A stretch of DNA of 64,000 nt from Sporocytophaga myxococcoides DSM 11118 (GTDB taxonomy: Bacteria > Bacteroidota > Bacteroidia > Cytophagales > Cytophagaceae), in assembly GCF_000426725.1 (NCBI RefSeq), contig NZ_KE384562.1, positions 10,186 through 74,185 of the forward strand, in the 5' to 3' direction. The notes under the pieces were generated by a model that worked only from the letters and a program-made list of their open reading frames with translations, made no database searches and was not told the origin of the DNA. The first letter of the stretch is position 1, and each line of letters starts with the position of its first letter. Positions 37,248 through 45,705 of this stretch are shown piece by piece. The position numbers were made by a program, and so were the translations under genes.

Positions 37248-37279
37248 TACTTATGTAATGTATATTTATTACGTAAGTA
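37248..37279. promoter_or_regulatory. Palindromic operator candidate before the His-rich gene
   Basis: TACTTATGTAAT (37248-37259) and ATTACGTAAGTA (37268-37279) form a 12-bp inverted repeat with one mismatch and an 8-bp spacer. It ends 9 bp before the start codon of the histidine-rich protein, so a bound dimeric repressor would block transcription. A metal-responsive regulator such as Zur is a plausible ligand but is not shown. Confidence 0.5.
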
Positions 37280-37288
37280 GATTGTGTT

Positions 37289-37831
37289 TTGAAAAGTTTT
37301 ATATCCATATTTCTGATCATCAGTTGTATAGCTGTAATTTTTCTCAAGGATAGCCTTAGGAGTATCCATAGTCTTTTGCATTATATTCCAAATCCTTTTC
37401 ATAGTCACGCTCATATACATGGTCACGGTCATTTGCATCATTCAGGTAATGAGCATCATCATAGCCATCGATCTAATCATCATTTAAAAAATCAACATCA
37501 GGTTGATCATAGATATGAAGGCCATCATCATCACTCAGAATCTGTACATGATTATGAGGTAGTAAAGGAAGAAAATAAACACTTGCATGATCATGATGTA
37601 CTGGAACATTTTGGCTTAGAAAATCAGGATAATGAATCCTCTACAGATAGCAGAAGAAAAGAAGAAAAGGACTCATTCAAGATACAATGGTATCCAGGAA
37701 TTTATTACCATTATGAATTCAATGTCAATGGAAATGTTGCGGAGAATTATTTTCCCGGAAATAATATTTTCTTCTTAATATATTTTCAAAATCCTCCTTC
37801 TCCTCCTCCTCCTGAATATACTCTTATATAA
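37289..37831 (+). CDS. Histidine-rich exported protein
   Basis: A 180-residue protein with 28 histidines, nearly all between residues 25 and 105 in HxH and HHHH clusters (HSHAHIHGHGHLHH; EHHHSHRSNHH; GHHHHSE). The start is a TTG, the only plausible one, giving an N-terminal hydrophobic export segment (MKSFISIFLIISCIAVIFL). The C-terminal part is non-repetitive (WYPGIYYHYEFNVNG) and ends in a proline run. Such proteins bind transition metals, most often zinc, nickel or copper. The TonB-dependent receptor gene 160 bp downstream and the palindrome upstream support a metal-uptake role. No domain family is recognised; the metal is unknown. Confidence 0.75.
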   Translation: MKSFISIFLIISCIAVIFLKDSLRSIHSLLHYIPNPFHSHAHIHGHGHLHHSGNEHHHSHRSNHHLKNQHQVDHRYEGHHHHSESVHDYEVVKEENKHLHDHDVLEHFGLENQDNESSTDSRRKEEKDSFKIQWYPGIYYHYEFNVNGNVAENYFPGNNIFFLIYFQNPPSPPPPEYTLI

Positions 37832-37993
37832 TCTCTAATTCCAAAGCAAGTCTTTGCAGTTGTGGTGTTTTTATGACTCCATCAGATATTGATTTGCCCG
37901 GAATTTTTAATGATCACTTTAGATCATAGCCCAATCCCTATGTTTAAAATGGAGATAGGGAGCTTTTATATTCTTATCAATAACAGATTTAAA

Positions 37994-40246
37994 ATGAAGC
38001 AGTATATACTTTTTACAGCAATATTCATTTTGCTGAGCTGTCCTGCTTTTGCCCATGGAATCATCAAGGGCAGGATAGTTAACTCAAAAACCGGAGAGCC
38101 ACTGAATAATGCAGTGATCATTCTTAGGGAAAATAATACAATGATTTTGAGTGATGAAAGCGGAGCTTTTGAGTTTCGCAGACTGGAAACAGGGGTTTTC
38201 CATCTGGAATGTTCCATGCTGGGATTCAGGTCAAAATCTCAGGAAGTAGTAGTGGATGAGAATGAAATAAGATCTGTAATTATTAAAATGGAAGAAGGAT
38301 TTCTCCAGATAGATCAGATTACAGTATCGCCCAGAAAAGAAGTAAATTATTTCAATGCGATAGACTTTCGTTTAAGACCGACCCAAACAACTCAGGATTT
38401 GTTAAGACTTGTACCAGGTTTGTTCATTGCACAGCATGCAGGAGGTGGAAAAGCAGAACAGATATTTATAAGGGGGTTTGATGTAGATCATGGCACCGAT
38501 GTGGCAATCTCTGTTGATGGTATGCCTGTGAACATGGTTTCACATGCTCATGGTCAGGGGTATGCTGATCTCCATTTTGTAATCCCCGAAACGATTGAAG
38601 GAATGGACTTTTCCAAAGGCCCATACGACGCTAAAGCAGGTGATTTCAATACTGCAGGGGCTGTTCGTTTTCAGACTTTAAATTATATAAGGAAGAATTT
38701 ATTAAAGTTCGAAGCCGGTAGTTATAATACCTACAGAGGGGTAGCACTGTTAAAGTTGCTCGATAAGGCTGATTCGACGAATTCACGAAGACAAAATGCT
38801 TATATAGCATCTGAGTTTGTTACAACCAAGGGATACTTTTTGTATCCGCAGAACTTTGAACGTCTGAACATAATGGGAAAATATACAGCAGATCTGAATA
38901 GCTCTACCAGTCTCAGCCTTTCGCTATCTACATTTGCAAGCAGTTGGGATGCATCAGGGCAAATTCCTGAAAGAGCGGTAAGAAATGGGCTTATATCCTG
39001 GTATGGAGCCATTGATCCCACGGAAGGAGGAAATACATCAAGAAGCAATGCTAATCTTTCTTTAGTGAAAACGCTTAACGACGGTGCTGTCATCAGAAAT
39101 CATTTATATGGAATAAACTATAAGTTTAATCTATATTCTAATTTTACCTTCTTTAAAGATGATACCATTAACGGAGATGAAATCTTTCAATATGAAGAAA
39201 GAAACATCTTTGGATACAATGGCTCATATTTAAAAAGCTATGAGTTGTTTGGTATAAAAGCTTCTACAACTGGCGGTGTAGGTTTAAGGGATGATAATAT
39301 TAGGGACATAGGTTTGGCTCATACTGTAAGAAGAAGAATTCTCAATGATATTAAAAAGGGGAGTGTTGATGAGACAAATGCAAATGTATATGTAGATCAG
39401 TCTTTTTACCTATCTCCCAGACTTACTCTGAATCTTGGCCTCCGATATGATGCTTTTACTTTTCGATACAATGACAGGTTCTCAGATACTCTGGCTAAAT
39501 CACGAAGTCTGAATGTATTCAGTCCAAAAGTAAACCTGTATTACAATTTGTCACCTGGAGCTCAAGTATATCTCAGTGCAGGTAAGGGCTTTCACTCCAA
39601 TGATACCAGGGTATCTGTTATGGACTCAGTGCGCAATAAGATTCCTTCTGCCTATGGACTTGATCTTGGCACTAATCTGAAAATCGGCAATAGGGTTTTT
39701 ATCAATGCCGCTTTATGGTTACTTACCATGGATACAGAGTATACCTATACAGGAGATGACGGTACTATAGGTTCCGAAGGTAGAAGTCAGCGATATGGTT
39801 TTGATTTCAGTGCACGGGGACAAATGAACAAATGGCTGTTTTTTGATTTTGATTTAAATTACTGTAAGTCAAGGCTTACAGATAACTCAGACGAAACAGG
39901 TTACCTACCTTTAGCTCCGAAATTCTCTAGTATTGCGGGACTTAGTATACGTAACCTTAATGGATTTAATGCAAGCTTACGATACCGTTATCTTGGTCAA
40001 AGGCCAGCAGCAGAAGATAATTCTATTGTAGCTCAGGGGTATTTTATTATGGATGCAGTAGTGAACTACAATGTAGAGAGATTTCAAATTTCATTATCAA
40101 CAGAGAATCTGTTTAACCAAAAATGGAAAGAAGCTCAGTTTGCTACGGAATCAAGGCTTAGAGGAGAAAGTGTTCCGATTACAGAAATTCACTTTACGCC
40201 CGGAACACCATTGTTTATAAAAGCTGGATTAACCTATTTATTCTAA
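37994..40246 (+). CDS. TonB-dependent receptor with regulatory-like N-terminal domain
   Basis: A 750-residue outer-membrane active transporter. I took the ATG at 37994, which leads directly into the signal peptide (MKQYILFTAIFILLSCPAFA); the frame opens 105 bp earlier. Next come a carboxypeptidase-regulatory-like domain (~20-105, GIIKGRIVNSKTGEPLNNAV), a plug (~115-225, RPTQTTQDLLRLVPGLFIAQHAGGGKAEQIFIRGFDVDHGTDVAISVDGMP in outline) and a 22-strand-type barrel ending FIKAGLTYLF. A histidine motif MVSHAHGQGYADLHF in the plug could bind metal. It is not a SusC-type receptor: no SusD partner is present. The neighbouring His-rich gene suggests a metal or metallophore substrate. Confidence 0.9.
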   Translation: MKQYILFTAIFILLSCPAFAHGIIKGRIVNSKTGEPLNNAVIILRENNTMILSDESGAFEFRRLETGVFHLECSMLGFRSKSQEVVVDENEIRSVIIKMEEGFLQIDQITVSPRKEVNYFNAIDFRLRPTQTTQDLLRLVPGLFIAQHAGGGKAEQIFIRGFDVDHGTDVAISVDGMPVNMVSHAHGQGYADLHFVIPETIEGMDFSKGPYDAKAGDFNTAGAVRFQTLNYIRKNLLKFEAGSYNTYRGVALLKLLDKADSTNSRRQNAYIASEFVTTKGYFLYPQNFERLNIMGKYTADLNSSTSLSLSLSTFASSWDASGQIPERAVRNGLISWYGAIDPTEGGNTSRSNANLSLVKTLNDGAVIRNHLYGINYKFNLYSNFTFFKDDTINGDEIFQYEERNIFGYNGSYLKSYELFGIKASTTGGVGLRDDNIRDIGLAHTVRRRILNDIKKGSVDETNANVYVDQSFYLSPRLTLNLGLRYDAFTFRYNDRFSDTLAKSRSLNVFSPKVNLYYNLSPGAQVYLSAGKGFHSNDTRVSVMDSVRNKIPSAYGLDLGTNLKIGNRVFINAALWLLTMDTEYTYTGDDGTIGSEGRSQRYGFDFSARGQMNKWLFFDFDLNYCKSRLTDNSDETGYLPLAPKFSSIAGLSIRNLNGFNASLRYRYLGQRPAAEDNSIVAQGYFIMDAVVNYNVERFQISLSTENLFNQKWKEAQFATESRLRGESVPITEIHFTPGTPLFIKAGLTYLF

Positions 40247-40348
40247 AGAAATAATAGAAAGGGGATATGGCAAATCTCCTTTCATGTCAAGCTGAACGAT
40301 CAATGATTCTGTTTAGTTATAACTTATATAACCTCAAAAGTCCGGCTT

Positions 40349-40714
40349 ATGACACTCATTAATTTCGCCAGATCTGAATTTGTAAAGTCAGTGAGTGATG
40401 GTTCAAAAAACTTTACAATAAGAAAGATAAGAAAACATCCTTTTAATAAGGGAGAGAAATTACAATTGTACACGGGGCTCAGAACAAGGCATGCTATAAA
40501 ACTTCGGGATGCTGTATGCAAAAATGTATGGGATCTTCGAATAGAAGAGCATGAAGGAACTTTTTTATTTAAACTGAATGGGCGAAGGCTTTCACGTGAA
40601 AGAGTTAATGGAATTGCCCACAAAGTGGGATTCCGGACTGTTGATTTATGGATTGGTTATTTTAAGGAGAAATATGAATTTCCTTTCGAAGGTCAATTAA
40701 TTGAATGGTATTAA
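40349..40714 (+). CDS. ASCH-like domain protein
   Basis: A 121-residue cytoplasmic protein. The stretch FVKSVSDGSKNFTIRKIRK followed by GEKLQLYTGLRTRHAIKL is the usual ASCH pattern, in which a beta barrel related to PUA domains holds conserved G-x-K-x-x-T-I-R and L-Y-x-G-x-R-T elements and is thought to bind RNA or nucleotides. The C-terminal half (VGFRTVDLWIGYFKEKY) is less typical. There is no operon partner. Molecular function unknown. Confidence 0.75.
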   Translation: MTLINFARSEFVKSVSDGSKNFTIRKIRKHPFNKGEKLQLYTGLRTRHAIKLRDAVCKNVWDLRIEEHEGTFLFKLNGRRLSRERVNGIAHKVGFRTVDLWIGYFKEKYEFPFEGQLIEWY

Positions 40715-41114
40715 CTCAATATTGTGTTATAAAAAGATTAAAAACTTGAGTATAAAAGGGAATGTCAATAGCCGAGGGAAATCCACTGTGTATCTATGAG
40801 GCTTCTCCGTATTTCTCTGAGTAAACGTCTAACTGAGGTTCACCAAGGATTAAGAGCGTCATATCCTTCCATTTTTTTTTGTTAAAACCATTTCCAATTC
40901 CGAAAGATTGCAGTTACTGAGGGAAGATAATTAGTACCAATAGAAGATTTTGCAAAAATGTTTTAACTATGGTTAGATTCAAGGGTTAGTAAAGAATATC
41001 ATCTATTCTAGCTGGAAGATTCAGTAATTATACTTGATATTGAAGGGAAGGTAAGTTTCTCACAATTTACCATCACTAATTCAAAATAAAAGATTTTAAA
41101 AACCTTATAAGAGG
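40715..41114. other. Intergenic, nothing recognised
   Basis: Four hundred AT-rich bases between the ASCH and TRIC genes. I find no reading frame with protein-like composition, no strong hairpin with a T-run, and no copy of the repeats found elsewhere in the window. Confidence 0.5.
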
Positions 41115-41786
41115 ATGTTGAAAGATAGCTTTATAGTAATAGAGTTTCTGGCAATTGCCTCAGGATGTCTTTCCGGCGTATTACACGCTCTCCGGAGAAA
41201 TTTTGATATAGTTGGAGTAATGATTATCGGAATTGCATCCGGTGTTGGAGGTGGTATATTAAGAGATGTTTTGATTAGCAATGGACCTCCCTTAGTGATT
41301 AAATATGAAAGCTATTTAATTACAATTTTATCAGCCACATTTATAGGAATGTTTTTTGGAACATTGGTAAACAGGTTACAAAAGGTAATCTGGCACATAG
41401 ATGCTTTTTCACTTGGTTTTTTTACAATAGCAGGAATGCAACGTGCATTCCTTAATGATCTGTCCATATTGCCTGCATTATTCCTGGGTGTAATTACAGC
41501 CACAGGAGGAGGATTATTAAGAGATGTATTGTCAAGGGAAACACCGGTAATATTGCTTCCTGGGCATCCGCATACCCTTGCATCACTATTTGGTGGAATA
41601 CTCTATATGGCATTTATAAAGCTATTCGGATTTGAGATTATTGTGAGTGAAATAATAGGAGTTATTTCAACTTATATAATAAAACTTATTGCATTAAGAT
41701 ATGATCTTATAGTTCCTACACCTCCTGATGTTATGCATCATATTCAGCATTTATTAGAAAGGCGAAAGAAGAAAGGGAAGGAGTAA
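41115..41786 (+). CDS. TRIC (UPF0126) cation-channel family protein
   Basis: A 223-residue inner-membrane protein with the two inverted three-helix repeats of the trimeric intracellular cation channel/UPF0126 family. Each repeat carries the signature glycine-rich loop: GIASGVGGGILRDVL (~37-51) and VITATGGGLLRDVLSRETP (~125-143). Bacterial homologues form potassium-permeable trimers; the physiological role is unclear. The C-terminus ends in a basic tail (ERRKKKGKE). It is monocistronic and faces the small membrane-protein gene that follows. Confidence 0.92.
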   Translation: MLKDSFIVIEFLAIASGCLSGVLHALRRNFDIVGVMIIGIASGVGGGILRDVLISNGPPLVIKYESYLITILSATFIGMFFGTLVNRLQKVIWHIDAFSLGFFTIAGMQRAFLNDLSILPALFLGVITATGGGLLRDVLSRETPVILLPGHPHTLASLFGGILYMAFIKLFGFEIIVSEIIGVISTYIIKLIALRYDLIVPTPPDVMHHIQHLLERRKKKGKE

Positions 41787-41827
41787 GCTTTATAATAAAG
41801 CATCTACTTGTAGTTTATTCTCGGTGA

Positions 41828-42205
41828 TCAATGAAAAACCAGGAGTTGAACCAACCAATAGTAAATCCAGGAAACTCCTGCTATATTGAGAACAAGAACA
41901 ATTAAATTTTTATTTGTTCCATATTGGAGCCCGAGTATCCCCGGTATGATAAACAGGGTCGCTATGCCTGAGGTTAGCAGAATGTAAATATTGTTGCTTA
42001 AATTATTTTTTGAAGTTAAAATCATCAATGATAAATACCAGAAATAAAAGTTTCCCGCGAAGTTAAGAAAAGACAGTATTCCATTCAGATATCTTAGTTT
42101 TGTCAGTACGACTTCTTTGGATTTTAGTCTGTAGTTGATTTTTGAAATGATTATTACAAAAACAATAAAGCATAAAAGTAGAAGGAATAAGATAGGAATG
42201 CTCAT
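41828..42205 (-). CDS. Small four-helix membrane protein
   Basis: A 125-residue protein with about four membrane helices (PILFLLLLCFIVFVIII; LSFLNFAGNFYFWYLSLMIL; YILLTSGIATLFIIPGILGL; LIVLVLNIAGVSWIYYWLV) and a short basic loop after the first (INYRLKSKEVVLTKLRYLN). No family recognised. It lies downstream of the aspartate kinase gene on the same strand, but two terminator hairpins separate them, so it is probably transcribed alone. Confidence 0.7.
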   Translation of the reverse strand: MSIPILFLLLLCFIVFVIIISKINYRLKSKEVVLTKLRYLNGILSFLNFAGNFYFWYLSLMILTSKNNLSNNIYILLTSGIATLFIIPGILGLQYGTNKNLIVLVLNIAGVSWIYYWLVQLLVFH

Positions 42206-42275
42206 AAGTAATTTAGATAGGTATTTATAAAATAAAAGTAGTAATTAATCAAAGAGGTATAGCAGCTAAAAAATA

Positions 42276-42337
42276 AAGTCCTTTTTGAAAAGGACTTAGT
42301 ATAAAAAAAGCACGTCCTTTTCAGGAAGTGCTTTTTT
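42276..42337 (-). terminator. Tandem terminator hairpins after the aspartate kinase gene
   Basis: Two stems follow each other: AAGTCCTTTT with AAAAGGACTT (42276-42297), and AAAAAAGCAC-TCC with GGA-GTGCTTTTTT (42304-42337). The second has A and T runs on both sides and can work in either direction. Reading out of the kinase gene (minus strand) both come within 95 bp of its stop codon. Confidence 0.8.
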
Positions 42338-42367
42338 ACTTTTAGCTTTCGGCTTTACGCTTTCAGC

Positions 42368-43774
42368 TTATTTAATACTTTCTGCAACAGCAGGCTCAAA
42401 GAACATTGTTTTATTCAATGCAATGATTGACTTATTAAAGTCTTCACGGTTCACAATGAATTGAAGGTTTACTTTTCTTAAAGAGAAACCTGCGCTCTTG
42501 ATATTTACATTTGCTTCAGCCAATGCACCAGCAGCTTTGCCAAGTACGCCCGGCTGATCCATGTTAGAGCCGATCATACAAACAATAGCTACTTTTTCAA
42601 CCGCTACTTTCTGATATTCTTTTTCCAGTTCATCAACTAACTTTTGTTTAAAGTCTTTCTCCCAGATTACCATAGAAATGCTGTTGGCACTAGTTGCTTT
42701 GAAGATGTAACTTACTTTATAAGATTCGAACTTCTGCATGATCTTGAGGTCAGAACCAACAGTGCCTACCATAAGTGGATCGAAGATCTCAATGATAACA
42801 GCCTTAGACGTACCTGTGATCACGTCCACTTTTTTCTTTGGAGAAATATATTCTCTTGTAATTAAAGTACCTGGATGTTCTGGCTCGAATGCATTTTTGA
42901 TTCTTAAGTCAATGCCCATCATTTCAAGAGGCTTTGAGGCTTTCGGGTGAATAGCTTCCATTCCTACATCTGCAAGCTGATCAGCTACGTCATAGTTGGT
43001 ATTGCAAACAGGGATACAATTTTCAACTCCAACAATGTTAGGGTCTGCAGAAGATAAGTGGTATTCTTTATGGATAATAGCTTCCTGAGGTTTTACAGCA
43101 ACAGCAATCTTACAGAAAGTAACTTCTGAATATCCTCTGTCAAATTCTCTCATAATACCCTCTGTACCTTTTGTATATCCTGTAACAACGCAGATGGTCT
43201 TAGAGAAATCTATGTCTTTGAACGAATGCTCAATGCGCTGATCGATTGTGAAAGGATAGTGATCATCAAATCCTCCAAGATCTATAAGGGTTGCATTGAT
43301 ACCATGCTTCTGAAGAATATTAGCAAATACAAATGCTGAATGAGACTCACCAAGAGATGCAAGAATCTCTCTTGATGCCTGAAGTATGTTTTCGCTGCTC
43401 ACATAACCTGAAGCAAGCACGTTAGCCAGGTTCTCAAGGAATTTTTCCGCCTGAGATATTTTATTGGCAATATATTCGTCTGCAAGTTTAAGGTCAAGCC
43501 CAAGGTCAACGTATTTTTTGTTGATCTCCTGAAGCTTTTCAGTAGTTTCCTTCAAAGGTTTGTGGAAGTCCTTTTGTTGGGTGATATGATGGTAAACACC
43601 TGGTTCTCCTGTTTTCTTATTTTCCAGCAGCCAGTTGGTTACCCCCGAAAAAGCGGAAACCACAAAAATTCTGTTATAAAGGTTTTCATTTTCTCTGCCA
43701 TATAATACGATGTTTTTCATTACATCATGAAGGGCAGTCATACATGTTCCACCTATTTTTTCTACTGTAAGCAT
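42368..43774 (-). CDS. Aspartate kinase (Ask_Ect-like)
   Basis: Phosphorylates L-aspartate, the first step toward lysine, threonine and methionine or, in some bacteria, ectoine. The 468-residue protein opens with TVEKIGGTCM, continues with RIFVVSAFSGVTNWLLENKKTGEPGVY and has HLSSADPNIVG in the kinase core. Two ACT-type regulatory domains follow (~320-468, VGTVGSDLKIMQKFESYKVSYIF and MIGSNMDQPGVLGKAAGALAEANVNIKSAG). The KIGGT opening and the following sequence resemble the specialised Ask_Ect branch more than LysC/ThrA (KFGGTS). The usual serine after GGT is cysteine here. No ectABC or other pathway gene is nearby. Confidence 0.88.
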   Translation of the reverse strand: MLTVEKIGGTCMTALHDVMKNIVLYGRENENLYNRIFVVSAFSGVTNWLLENKKTGEPGVYHHITQQKDFHKPLKETTEKLQEINKKYVDLGLDLKLADEYIANKISQAEKFLENLANVLASGYVSSENILQASREILASLGESHSAFVFANILQKHGINATLIDLGGFDDHYPFTIDQRIEHSFKDIDFSKTICVVTGYTKGTEGIMREFDRGYSEVTFCKIAVAVKPQEAIIHKEYHLSSADPNIVGVENCIPVCNTNYDVADQLADVGMEAIHPKASKPLEMMGIDLRIKNAFEPEHPGTLITREYISPKKKVDVITGTSKAVIIEIFDPLMVGTVGSDLKIMQKFESYKVSYIFKATSANSISMVIWEKDFKQKLVDELEKEYQKVAVEKVAIVCMIGSNMDQPGVLGKAAGALAEANVNIKSAGFSLRKVNLQFIVNREDFNKSIIALNKTMFFEPAVAESIK

Positions 43775-44239
43775 TTTGAGATTTATGTTATATATTCACT
43801 TTATGTGTCTTTTCAAAAGAGAAGTTCAGGTTATCATTCGGTTAAGAAATTGTTTCCTGAAGTTTAAGGCCGGAAGTTAAAATAGATACCCTTTCCAGGT
43901 TAGTTTTCCCTTTACTTATGCAAATTTATTGCAAATAAAAGAATTTTTAGTGTTTTAGGCACGCTGATTTTAAGTTTGGTAACAAAGAATTTTTCGGAAA
44001 GATGGAGGAGCATAATTCATTTAATGTCCATTTTAAAAAGTTTGAATTTATTCTCCTGTTAATCAGTTTGTTGTTAAGCCTGGTAGTTGGTAGTCAATTT
44101 TAACGGAAAATTTGATAATATCTTCCTTGTATGAAAAACTTCCTGCTCGCAATTTTTACCTGCTAATTTTCCTTTCTTGGTACATACTTTTTATCCAATT
44201 TTTAATCAAAATTCAATAATATGAGAAAATCATTACCAT
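43775..44239. other. Intergenic region upstream of the aspartate kinase gene
   Basis: AT-rich DNA between divergent genes. On the minus strand TAAATTTG at 43921-43928 fits the -7 promoter consensus for the kinase gene, with no good -33 partner. On the plus strand only very short open frames occur (for example from 44131). No riboswitch was recognised. Confidence 0.45.
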
Positions 44240-44272
44240 GGAGGCTGATTATTAACTGGCCTCCCTGTTTTT
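44240..44272 (+). terminator. Terminator-like hairpin upstream of the Rieske-like gene
   Basis: GGAGGC (44240-44245) pairs with GCCTCC (44259-44264), followed by CTG and seven Ts. No annotated plus-strand gene precedes it, so it either ends a small transcript from the 43.9-44.2 kb region or is an attenuator in the leader of the lipoprotein gene at 44393. Confidence 0.55.
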
Positions 44273-44392
44273 TTATTTACCGTAGTTTAGGTTTAATAGT
44301 CAAAGGTTTAAATGATGGCTTGATTTCATTAAAGCTCTGGTGAAATAAATTTTTAGTTTTAATGTTATCTTTACAGCCAAATTTGATTCACA

Positions 44393-44797
44393 ATGCAAAG
44401 ACTAAATTTTTTAAAAGCTACATTTCTTATATTTTCATTTTTATTCCTCGGAAATATTTTGTCTTCATGCAAGAAAGACAATCCCAACCCATACGTCAAT
44501 TTTACACTAGATATAAATGAAAATTCCAATTCTGCATTGAGAATGCCCGGTGGCTCAGTAGTTAGCAATGGTGCGATCGTTGTGAGATATTCCAACTCTT
44601 ATCTGGCATTTTCCAATTCATGTACCTATGATGGTTGCGGTTTAAGTTATTCATCTATTTCCAATCGCTTTATCTGTTCCTGCGACGGTAGTGAGTTTGA
44701 TATTAATGGAAGATTTTTATCCGGAAATCCCAGCCCAAATATCCCTCAATTCAATGTAACTCAGAATGGTAGCTTATTGACCATAATTAGTAAGTAA
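44393..44797 (+). CDS. Rieske-like lipoprotein lacking both histidine ligands
   Basis: A 134-residue lipoprotein (hydrophobic core ~8-22, lipobox ILSSC with Cys26) with a C-terminal Rieske-type domain. In active Rieske proteins CTHxGC and CPCHGS supply two Cys and two His ligands to a [2Fe-2S] cluster, and the remaining two Cys form a disulphide. Here the motifs read CTYDGC (77-82) and CSCDGS (95-100): all four cysteines remain but the two histidines are Tyr79 and Asp98. The codons are TAT and GAC, each one base from His. The protein can hardly hold a standard Rieske cluster. The rest of the fold (EFDINGRFLSGNPSPNIPQF) is conserved. It should be membrane-anchored in the periplasm; function unknown. 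Confidence 0.82.
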   Translation: MQRLNFLKATFLIFSFLFLGNILSSCKKDNPNPYVNFTLDINENSNSALRMPGGSVVSNGAIVVRYSNSYLAFSNSCTYDGCGLSYSSISNRFICSCDGSEFDINGRFLSGNPSPNIPQFNVTQNGSLLTIISK

Positions 44798-44852
44798 TCC
44801 TGTTCAAACAAAAGATATAAAGCCTGGTTGCTTATTAGCAAATAGGCTTTAT

Positions 44853-45656
44853 ATGCAAAATGAATATTTGTACCACCTAGATGAATGGATCATTGCTGTG
44901 GTATTGTTAGTTGTACTGGCAATCTTTTTTGAACTCGGTTATATCCTTGGAGTGAAAAGACTTGTCAGGAAAGGAGTTAGGGACGAGGATATTGGAGCCA
45001 TACTGGGAGGTATTTTGGGGTTGCTGGGGATAATGTTCGCTTTTACATTTTCAATGGCAGCCTCAAGGTTCGATGCGAGAAAACTTGCTATTCTCAAAGA
45101 GTCTAATGCCATAGGGACCACTTACCTTAGAGTATCTCTTTTACCCGACTCAATAAAGCCAGAGGTTTACACCCTTCTTGAAAAATATGTGGAATACCGT
45201 CTTATATACGATCGCACTACAGATCGGAATAAGATGAATGCAATTGTGGACAGCTCTGAAGTCGTTCAGATAAGGATTTGGAGAAAGGCTTCCAAAAATG
45301 CACTATTAAATAATAACTGGAATTCTTCACTTTTCATTAATACTTTAAATGAAATGATTGATCTTTCCGCTGAAAGATATGCTGTTCAGCTCAATCACGT
45401 ACCTGAGATCATCATTTACCTTATGATTTTGCTTGCTATTATCAGTACTTTTACCCTTGGCTTTGCCTGCGGACAGGAAAGAAACAGAAAGTCTATTTTT
45501 TCATATAGTCTTGTTGTCTTAATGATACTTGTATTGATGGTAATCATAGACCTTGACAGGCCATTGAGGGGAATTATAAGAGTGGGAGACCAAACCCTGA
45601 TGAATCTTGATAAATCTATGGAAAAATACTCTCCTTTGAAGAAAGTATCGGAGTAA
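44853..45656 (+). CDS. DUF4239 (bestrophin-like) membrane protein, paralogue
   Basis: A 267-residue inner-membrane protein with the same design as 31014-31856: helix WIIAVVLLVVLAIFFELGYIL, glycine-rich GAILGGILGLLGIMFAFTFSMAASRFDAR, a long charged helical region and two C-terminal helices, ending with DLDRPLRGIIRVG. Conserved E-S-N-A-I-G-T-T-Y-L-R-V-S-L-L-P-D-S mirrors E-A-T-S-I-G-T-A-Y-F-R-V-G-L-L-K-D-S in the other copy. No function is known for DUF4239; ion conduction is only suggested by the bestrophin-like label. It is followed after 49 bp by a DUF4136 lipoprotein gene. Confidence 0.82.
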   Translation: MQNEYLYHLDEWIIAVVLLVVLAIFFELGYILGVKRLVRKGVRDEDIGAILGGILGLLGIMFAFTFSMAASRFDARKLAILKESNAIGTTYLRVSLLPDSIKPEVYTLLEKYVEYRLIYDRTTDRNKMNAIVDSSEVVQIRIWRKASKNALLNNNWNSSLFINTLNEMIDLSAERYAVQLNHVPEIIIYLMILLAIISTFTLGFACGQERNRKSIFSYSLVVLMILVLMVIIDLDRPLRGIIRVGDQTLMNLDKSMEKYSPLKKVSE

Positions 45657-45705
45657 ACATCTATTACCCTATACCTGTTGTATTCATTCTTACCAAGGTT
45701 ATATC

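Noticed and set aside
44221-44343. Short plus-strand frame with three Trp codons, possible leader peptide
   Set aside because: It runs through the terminator hairpin and has no convincing start context. No Trp gene is downstream, so an attenuator peptide cannot be supported.
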